Below, piece after piece: positions 58,442 to 64,000 of a stretch of DNA of 64,000 nucleotides. Each line of letters opens with the position of its first letter. Position 1 is the first letter of the stretch. The notes below the pieces were generated by a model, which was not told where the DNA came from, did not search any database, and saw only the letters and a list, made by a program, of their open reading frames with translations. A program made the position numbers and the translations under genes. Origin of the DNA: Candidatus Helarchaeota archaeon (GTDB lineage Archaea > Asgardarchaeota > Lokiarchaeia > Helarchaeales > RDOG01); assembly GCA_029838215.1 (NCBI GenBank), contig JALGVI010000011.1:26705-90704 (forward strand), written 5' to 3'.

Positions 58442-59329
58442 ATGAATCTAGCGATTGTCATTAACAAGGTTAGTTGGGAAGAAAAAGAGATCATTAAAGC
58501 TGCAAGATCTAAAGGAGCAAAAGTTGAAACCATAAATAATCAACGAATCTTCTTTGATCTCGAAAAAAATGACCTCAAAGCAGACATAATACTGCAAAGA
58601 TCGCTAAGTTACTTTAGGGGTCTTTATTCGACTGCGATCCTGGAAAACCAAGGATACACCGTCGTGAATAATACTGAATGCACGCGGATTTGCGGTGATA
58701 AACTTTACACGTCCTTGAAGTTAATTAAGCACGGAATCCCTGTTGTCAAGACATATTGTGCCTTCACGAAGGAAGCGGCATTAGAAGCACTTGAAAAATT
58801 GGGATATCCAGCCATTATAAAACCAATCGTTGGATCTTGGGGGCGGCTTGTTGCACTTTTATCTGATAGAAATGCAGCAATAGCTGTTTTAGAAGATAGG
58901 GAAACTTTAGGTGGAGTATTTCACAAAATTTTCTACCTACAAGAATACGTCAAGAAACCGGCACGGAAAAGACGGGAATTTACGTCTAGAAGATCCGTAG
59001 CAAGAGACATTCGCGTTATCGTTATAGGGGGACAAGTTATTGAAGCAATGTATCGGTATGATACCGGTGATGATTGGAGAAGTTCGGCAACAAAAGGTGC
59101 AAAGACGGATACTTGCCGAATCACGCCTGAAATCGAGGAACTTGCTCTAAAAGCGGCTAATGCAGTCGACGGGGAAATTCTTGGGATCGACTTGATGGAA
59201 GATTCTGAAGAGAACTTGCTAGTTCAGGAAATAAACCACACTTCAGGATTTCGCATGCTCTCGCTTACGACAGGACGGGACATTGCGGGTGCTATTGTAG
59301 ATTACTTGAAGGAAAGATGCAAGAAATAA
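58442..59329 (+). CDS. LysW ligase (ArgX/LysX, ATP-grasp)
   Basis: A 295-residue ATP-grasp ligase of the RimK type. NTECTRICGDKLYTSLKLIKHGIP, GYPAIIKPIVGSWGRLVALL, and DLMEDSEENLLVQEINHTSGF are the nucleotide and metal segments. It joins glutamate (ArgX) or alpha-aminoadipate (LysX) to the LysW C-terminus. Next to argH, a role in arginine synthesis is favoured, but many archaea use one enzyme for both. I cannot decide specificity from sequence by eye. ATG start, 28 bases after lysW. Confidence 0.93.
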   Translation: MNLAIVINKVSWEEKEIIKAARSKGAKVETINNQRIFFDLEKNDLKADIILQRSLSYFRGLYSTAILENQGYTVVNNTECTRICGDKLYTSLKLIKHGIPVVKTYCAFTKEAALEALEKLGYPAIIKPIVGSWGRLVALLSDRNAAIAVLEDRETLGGVFHKIFYLQEYVKKPARKRREFTSRRSVARDIRVIVIGGQVIEAMYRYDTGDDWRSSATKGAKTDTCRITPEIEELALKAANAVDGEILGIDLMEDSEENLLVQEINHTSGFRMLSLTTGRDIAGAIVDYLKERCKK

Positions 59330-59428
59330 TGATTCCGTGTTTCATTTCTCGGATTCTTTTGCATTTTTTCGAAATCTAAATAAACTTTTTCGAGATTACT
59401 TGATTTGAAAAATACTGGTGGAAGCTCG

Positions 59429-60253
59429 ATGAGTATTATTGCAATTAAAATGGGTGGAAAGTTGTTAGCAGCGGAAAAAGATCTTACTCGAGTCATCAAT
59501 GATATCGAAGAGTTGGCAAAAAAAAATCAGATCGTGTTATGTCATGGTGGAGGTCCCCAAATAAATGAAATGCTCAACAGGCTTAACAAGGAGATAATGA
59601 TTGTTAAATCTCCATCGGGAATGCATAGCCGATTTACGGATAAAGAAACTGTTGACGTGGCAACTATGGTGATGGCAGGGCTATTGAATAAAACTCTGGT
59701 TGCAACCCTCCAGAAAAGAGGATTAAACGCTGTTGGACTTTCAGGTGTGGATGGCGCGATCATTAAAGCGAAAAAGAAAGACAAGATATTGACGGTAGAT
59801 GAAAAGACCGGAAAAAAAAGATTTCTGTACGGCGATTTTAGCGGAAAAATATTTCACGTAAATGAGAAGTTACTCAAAATCCTGTTAAATAATGGTTTCA
59901 TTCCTGTAGTCTCGGCGATAGCGGAAAGTGAAGAACACGAACTCTTAAACGTGGATGGAGATAGAACCGCCTTGCACGTGGCTGCTGCCTTGAACGCAGA
60001 TAAGCTGATCCTTCTAACAGATGTAGAGGGTGTTATCATGGATAACAAAGTAGTGAAAACGATCGGAAAGGATGATATATTTTCATTCATGGAGAAAGTT
60101 CAAGGAGGAATGAGAAAAAAACTGTTTGCTTCAAAAGAAGCTCTTGATGTTGGACTGAAAGAAATCATAATTTGCTCCGGCATTCAAGAAAAGCCCATAT
60201 TAAATGCATTAGATGGAAAAACCGGAACGTCCATCTCATGGAAACATATTTAG
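59429..60253 (+). CDS. LysW-glutamate/aminoadipate kinase (LysZ/ArgB-like)
   Basis: 274 residues from ATG 59429 (GGTGGAAG upstream; a TTG at 59405 is the alternative). Amino-acid-kinase fold: IKMGGKLL at the N-terminus, CHGGGPQINEML, LSGVDGAIIKA, NVDGDRTALHVAAALNADKLILLTDVEGV. It phosphorylates the side-chain carboxyl of LysW-bound glutamate or aminoadipate. Its 3' end overlaps the long frame of the next gene. Confidence 0.95.
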   Translation: MSIIAIKMGGKLLAAEKDLTRVINDIEELAKKNQIVLCHGGGPQINEMLNRLNKEIMIVKSPSGMHSRFTDKETVDVATMVMAGLLNKTLVATLQKRGLNAVGLSGVDGAIIKAKKKDKILTVDEKTGKKRFLYGDFSGKIFHVNEKLLKILLNNGFIPVVSAIAESEEHELLNVDGDRTALHVAAALNADKLILLTDVEGVIMDNKVVKTIGKDDIFSFMEKVQGGMRKKLFASKEALDVGLKEIIICSGIQEKPILNALDGKTGTSISWKHI

Positions 60254-60287
60254 GCATGATTATTTGAAAAATATCGGAGAATCCAAC

Positions 60288-61382
60288 ATGTTGCCCGATC
60301 CAGTAAAATTCCTGAAGGAAATCCTCGAGATTTATTCTCCCTCTGGGAAAGAAGCACCCCTGATAGAATTTCTCAAGTCGAACCTGGAGAAATTGGGATA
60401 TGCTGTAAATATCGATGGGATTGGCAACATCGTCGTGGAAACCGGAAAAGGTTCACCCACGCTATTGTTTTCATCTCACGTTGATACGATACCGGGTGAG
60501 ATTCCAATTGAGGAAAAGGATGGGAAAATCTATGGACGTGGAGCCGTTGATGATAAAGGCACGACGGCAGCAATGATCATGGCGATGGTTCAGAGTGAGA
60601 TTCCTAAAGGAAAACTGATTTATATCGGAGTCATTTCAGAAGAGAATAGCCTGAAGGGAATCGAACATGTCATCAAAGATCATGAGAAATATCAGTTTGA
60701 TGAAGCCATATTTGGAGAGCCAACACTTCATGACAGGGTAACCGTGGCATATAAAGGACGAATTCATCTTCATTTCACGATAAAAAACAAGACTGGAAGG
60801 GGACATGTCGCAGCATCATGGCTTTATACGAATCCCATTGAAGTAATGATGAAATTATGGAACGAAATACAGGAGATCTGTAATGGTTTTAAAGGTAACA
60901 CTCCATTTACTAAGACAATTCCCAACATTACGATGATTTCTTCGGGACATATTTCGAATACCATTCCTGAAACGTGTGATTTTCACGTTGACTTCAGGTT
61001 CCCCCCTGCTGTAAACTCAAATGATATCATTTTAAAAATTGAAAATTTAATTGAAGAAATTGAAAAGCAAAATGATGTCATGATTACTCATGAAGTATTG
61101 AGCCAAATTGATGGTTATGAAGTAAATTCTAACGCTAAAATCTTGCGAATCACAAAAAAAGCCATATATAAAGTAACGGGTAAAAGAGCCACTCCTGTAA
61201 AGAAAACTGGAACCACATTTATGAACAATCTTGGAATCGGAACACGAGTCCCCGTGATTAGTTACGGTCCAGGAGATCCGAGAAAAGAACATACTAACGA
61301 TGAGCATATAAGTATCTCAGACTACCTTAAATCTATTGACGTTTTTAAAAAAATCATTCAGTTATACTTTGAAAATAAATAA
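60288..61382 (+). CDS. LysW-ornithine/lysine hydrolase (LysK/ArgE-like, M20 family)
   Basis: 364 residues from ATG 60288 (CGGAGA upstream). A longer frame from 60213 overlaps the kinase gene. Zinc peptidase family M20: SSHVDTIPG with metal His and Asp, GRGAVDDKGTTAAMI, the catalytic ISEENSLKG glutamate pair, and HTNDEHISISDY near the end. It releases ornithine or lysine from LysW. Homologues of LysY/ArgC and LysJ/ArgD are not next to it and must lie elsewhere. Confidence 0.94.
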   Translation: MLPDPVKFLKEILEIYSPSGKEAPLIEFLKSNLEKLGYAVNIDGIGNIVVETGKGSPTLLFSSHVDTIPGEIPIEEKDGKIYGRGAVDDKGTTAAMIMAMVQSEIPKGKLIYIGVISEENSLKGIEHVIKDHEKYQFDEAIFGEPTLHDRVTVAYKGRIHLHFTIKNKTGRGHVAASWLYTNPIEVMMKLWNEIQEICNGFKGNTPFTKTIPNITMISSGHISNTIPETCDFHVDFRFPPAVNSNDIILKIENLIEEIEKQNDVMITHEVLSQIDGYEVNSNAKILRITKKAIYKVTGKRATPVKKTGTTFMNNLGIGTRVPVISYGPGDPRKEHTNDEHISISDYLKSIDVFKKIIQLYFENK

Positions 61383-61739
61383 AATTAAAAAACTACAATC
61401 CATTACTTAACAAAAATTTCTCAAATAAAAAATCTGAACGTTTCAAAAACAAGGCGGATGTTATTTAATGTTTTTTTTACACGTTCACTAAAAATATGCT
61501 TAACCTCTCCTTTATGTCGTGATCTAATAAGAATAAATGAATTTTTAATGAAACAATTTTTTCTTCAAATCTATTTCTAATTACATTTTAGTTGGTTTCA
61601 GAAAAAAGTTTTTAAGGAGACTCGTAGATATTCTCCAAAGGAAATCTCAACAAGAAGTTAAGGTTCCTGTGGACACGCGTTTCCAAGGGATTTCTTGAGA
61701 GATATAAAAATTAACATATTGGAAGAAAAAGTGGGGATC
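61383..61739. other. Region upstream of orc1/cdc6 with ORB-like element (possible replication origin)
   Basis: About 350 AT-rich bases. At 61662-61690, GGTTCCTGTGGACACGCG followed by TTTCCAAGGGA resembles the origin recognition boxes bound by archaeal Orc1/Cdc6 (core like TTCCAGTGGAAAC, here with two changes). A second, weaker match CTCCAAAGGAAAT lies at about 61633-61645. Origins in archaea commonly flank this gene. Only one convincing box is seen, so this is tentative. Confidence 0.4.
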
Positions 61740-63002
61740 ATGGTTCAGGAAAATCAGAATCCATTAGATCAGGTATTCAATAAATTTCTTCAAGCCGATA
61801 ACAAGTTATTTAAAAACAGAGATGCCCTACGACATACATTTGTTCCAAACGAGTTGTTACATAGGAAGCGACAACAGGAACAGATTGGAAATGTATTAGG
61901 TCCAGCACTACAAGGTTCAACACCTTCAAATATCTTTTGTTATGGTAGAACGGGAACTGGAAAAACCATCGTTGTGAAATATATTCTAAATTACCTGAAA
62001 GATTTATGTGCAAAGGCATCGAAGCCCGTGCCATTAACAAATTATATAAACTGCCGGATTGTAGACACAAACTACAGGGTTTTAGCGAGCCTATGCAAGA
62101 CCGTGGGAGAGGACGTGCCATTTACGGGCTTACCGACAGATGAAGTTTATCAACGCTTTAAAACAGCATTAGATTCTCAGGATCAGCTTCTGATCATAAT
62201 TTTGGATGAAGTCGATGAGTTGGTCAAGAAGAAAGATTATAACAAGGTAAATGATATCTTGTATGACTTAACACGAATGAATACTGAATTGGAAAACGCT
62301 CGCGTGAGCCTTATCGGGATTTCCAATGATTTGACATTTAAGGAATATTTAGAGCCCCGAGTTTTGAGCGGTCTCAGTCAAGAAGAATGCCTTTTTGAAT
62401 CATATTCTGCCAGTCAATTAAGGGATATCTTGAATCAACGTGCCGAGATCGGATACCATGAAGGTGCTTTGGCTGAAGGCGTGATTCCGCGAGTCGCAGC
62501 ATTGGCCGCACGAGAACACGGCGATGCACGACGAGCATTAGATCTATTATTAAAAGCAGGAGAAATTGCAGAACGCAAAGGATTGGATAAGGTAACCGAA
62601 GATCACGTGGACATTGCTGAGAAGTTAATTGAAAGTAGCTTGGTTAAAAACGCGGTAAAAAAACTCCCGATGCAAAGCAAGCTGATATTATATAGCATCT
62701 ACAAAATTGAAGCTTCCAAGAAAATTGCGGAAATCAACACGGGAGAGGTTTTTAGCGTCTATGAGGATTTTTGTAACATTGTGAAAATCAGACCTCTTAC
62801 CCAACGTCGGGTCAGTGACCTCATTACCGACCTCGACATGCAAGGTATTATCAAGGCAAGCATCATAAATAGAGGAAGATATGGACGAACGAAAAAAATT
62901 CAGATAAGCATTCCAAAACAAATCATCGTGGATATCGTTGAAACTGAACATCCTTTCACGCGACTAATGGATGCAAAAATCAAGAAAGAAAAACACGGTT
63001 AA
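61740..63002 (+). CDS. Orc1/Cdc6 replication initiator
   Basis: About 420 residues from ATG 61740 (longer frames begin at 61695). AAA+ ATPase with Walker A GRTGTGKTIVVKYIL, Walker B LLIIILDEVDEL, sensor 1 GISNDLTF, arginine-finger region EPRVLSG and sensor 2 HGDARRALDLLLKAGEIA; a winged-helix domain follows (residues 320-420; RPLTQRRVSDLITDLDMQGI). It binds origins and helps load MCM. The gene ends 4 bases inside the convergent ORF at 62999. Confidence 0.95.
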   Translation: MVQENQNPLDQVFNKFLQADNKLFKNRDALRHTFVPNELLHRKRQQEQIGNVLGPALQGSTPSNIFCYGRTGTGKTIVVKYILNYLKDLCAKASKPVPLTNYINCRIVDTNYRVLASLCKTVGEDVPFTGLPTDEVYQRFKTALDSQDQLLIIILDEVDELVKKKDYNKVNDILYDLTRMNTELENARVSLIGISNDLTFKEYLEPRVLSGLSQEECLFESYSASQLRDILNQRAEIGYHEGALAEGVIPRVAALAAREHGDARRALDLLLKAGEIAERKGLDKVTEDHVDIAEKLIESSLVKNAVKKLPMQSKLILYSIYKIEASKKIAEINTGEVFSVYEDFCNIVKIRPLTQRRVSDLITDLDMQGIIKASIINRGRYGRTKKIQISIPKQIIVDIVETEHPFTRLMDAKIKKEKHG

Positions 63003-63229
63003 ACAATATTTTTTATTGTTTTTTCGATTCTTATAACCTTATATTCTCTTTTTTTAACAGAACCTTGTTTTTCTAAATAACCGTCTTCACACAACCTCGC
63101 AAGATATGTCGAGATCGTGCTGGATTTTAACTCTTCATCGTACTCGTGGAGATAAAGTTCTCGCACGTGTTCGGAAGTGAACCAACCAATTTTTTCGAGT
63201 TTTTCAAGTAATTGAACGAGTTTTCCCAT
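62999..63229 (-). CDS. Winged-helix ORF, possibly the 3' part of a frameshifted gene
   Basis: 76 residues, MGKLVQLLEKLEKIGWFTSE at the N-terminus and STISTYLARLCEDGYLEKQGSVKKREYKVI at the C-terminus: a clear winged-helix pattern with wing. It overlaps the 3' third of the next ORF (63127-63435) by 103 bases in another frame. Either two overlapping genes or one gene with a -1 shift; the amino-acid quality of this frame across the overlap is better than that of the other. Confidence 0.65.
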   Translation of the reverse strand: MGKLVQLLEKLEKIGWFTSEHVRELYLHEYDEELKSSTISTYLARLCEDGYLEKQGSVKKREYKVIRIEKTIKNIV

Positions 63230-63435
63230 CTTGCTATTTGATTTTCTTTTGAGTGAACTTGGGACGATTCATTCTTTTCCGGTTGGCTTTCGCTAGGTGT
63301 CTGAATTCCCTGAAGGCTTTGCACGATTTCGGCTATTTTTATGCCCGCTACATCCTTTGCAAAGCTTAACTTCATTTTTTTTCCATTGACTTCAAATTCC
63401 AAATCAATTTTTCCCACAAGGGACACCCGGTTCAA
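63127..63435 (-). CDS. Small ORF overlapping the winged-helix ORF
   Basis: 102 residues. The first 60 look like a genuine protein: a beta-hairpin (LVGKIDLEFEVNGKKMKLSFA) followed by a helix and a polar linker. After about residue 68 (IARWENSFNYLKNS) the composition becomes atypical, at the point where the other frame (62999-63229) takes up a good winged helix. Joined by a -1 step the two would give one protein of about 145 residues with N-terminal hairpin, linker and winged helix. Confidence 0.5.
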   Translation of the reverse strand: MNRVSLVGKIDLEFEVNGKKMKLSFAKDVAGIKIAEIVQSLQGIQTPSESQPEKNESSQVHSKENQIARWENSFNYLKNSKKLVGSLPNTCENFISTSTMKS

Positions 63436-63604
63436 TTTTTACTGTCCTTTCTATCTTTGTTTAACTATTAATAAGTTTGTATGAGCTAGCGATAGATGTC
63501 GATGTTGCCGAGATGTATAGAAATCTCGCTAACTTGCACATCAAAAGAATTATATTCTGCGTTATGTTTGTTCGGAACAAGACAGATTGGAGCTAGACGT
63601 AATA

Positions 63605-64000
63605 ATGTGTGCATTGAACATGGCATCGCTTCGTGTGGAGCAAGCCGAAGATTTAGATGTAGGTAAATGTCGAGTGAGAATTGATCCGGATATAATGGAT
63701 CAAATGGACATACAAAGCGGTTCGATCATAGAGATAATGGGCAAAAATTCTACGGGAGTCATTGCCTTGCGAGGGAGCACTATTGATAAAGGAAAAGGAT
63801 TGGCTCGCATGGATGGCGTGATTAGATCAAACATCGGCGTGGCTTTAGGTGATGTTGTCAAGTTAAAAAAAGCACATGCCAGACCTGCACTCGAAATTTT
63901 AATTGCACCAATAAGAGGCATATTAAAGGCAGATGCCTTGGAGCCTGTTGCGGCCGCAATTAAAAAAACTCTTGAAGGCAGACCCGTTAAAACATATGAT
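63605..64000 (+). CDS. CDC48/VCP-type AAA ATPase, N-terminal part (runs off window)
   Basis: 132 codons remain open to the window end. From ATG 63605 (or 63620, MASLRVEQAEDLDVGK) the sequence is the double-psi-barrel N-domain of CDC48/VAT: GKCRVRIDPDIMDQMDI, GSIIEIMGKNSTGVIALRG, GLARMDGVIRSNIGVALGDVV and APIRGILKADALE. The ATPase modules must follow to the right. CDC48 unfolds substrates for the proteasome and remodels complexes. A TATA-like AT-rich stretch lies near 63465. Confidence 0.93.
   Translation, partial: MCALNMASLRVEQAEDLDVGKCRVRIDPDIMDQMDIQSGSIIEIMGKNSTGVIALRGSTIDKGKGLARMDGVIRSNIGVALGDVVKLKKAHARPALEILIAPIRGILKADALEPVAAAIKKTLEGRPVKTYD

Overview
This window looks like a chromosomal segment of an archaeon, most probably an Asgard archaeon (Lokiarchaeota or a relative). 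The core machinery is archaeal: SepSecS and archaeal SelB, a proteasome beta-type subunit, Orc1/Cdc6, a CDC48 N-terminal region, TmcA, Nog1, eL10/L10e (uL16), LysW-carrier arginine/lysine genes, archaeal 2-amino-3,7-dideoxyheptulosonate synthase and EndoQ. Alongside these are an MglA-like small GTPase and two proteins sharing a longin/roadblock-like half-domain, and a 23S rRNA gene with no 16S gene beside it. These traits together fit Asgard archaea; the lineage is an inference, since no database could be searched. Many genes start with ATG, but TTG and GTG starts behind Shine-Dalgarno-like motifs are common.

Layout. 1-12 kb: a partial Zn-ribbon protein, an MglA-like GTPase, indolepyruvate:ferredoxin oxidoreductase (iorA-iorB), PEP synthase, ribosomal protein L10e with a YkgJ-type Cys-cluster protein, and TrmJ. 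12-19 kb: TmcA, a LysR regulator, two unrecognised Cys-containing proteins, and an F420-dependent NADP reductase. 19.4-22.3 kb: a compact selenocysteine cassette (selB, SepSecS, and an intron-containing tRNA-Sec). 22-28 kb: Nudix hydrolase, NapH-like polyferredoxin, an acyltransferase-like protein, a winged-helix/ferredoxin protein, PARG-like hydrolase. 28.4-32 kb: 23S rRNA on the minus strand, interrupted by a 251-nt insertion in the universally conserved helix 69/71 region. 32.6-39.7 kb: an unknown protein, an ADP-ribosylglycohydrolase, a longin-like/TPR-like protein, ADH synthase plus aspartate-semialdehyde dehydrogenase (the first step of the archaeal shikimate route and the source of its substrate), and EndoQ. 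40.2-49.9 kb: a four-gene operon encoding a MacB/FtsX-type permease, a winged-helix regulator, an ABC ATPase with a coiled-coil tail, and a 2,239-residue membrane protein with FG-GAP-like Ca-binding repeats outside and a winged helix plus zinc ribbon inside. 50-56 kb: a proteasome beta subunit lacking Thr1, DUF504, Nog1, a gamma-carbonic-anhydrase-like protein, and an HMG-CoA-synthase-like ketosynthase fused to DUF35 followed by a thiolase. 56.7-61.4 kb: argH-lysW-argX-argB/lysZ-argE/lysK. 61.6-64 kb: a possible origin element, orc1/cdc6, overlapping small ORFs and the start of cdc48.

The most interesting points are the giant receptor-like operon; the tRNA-Sec intron with a textbook bulge-helix-bulge; the 23S insertion; two intergenic hairpin elements (5858-5992 and 12279-12372) that share loop motifs but not stem sequence, as expected of a structured RNA family; and the proteasome subunit with Ala where the catalytic Thr should be. 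No CRISPR array, insertion sequence, prophage or recognisable selenoprotein was seen.
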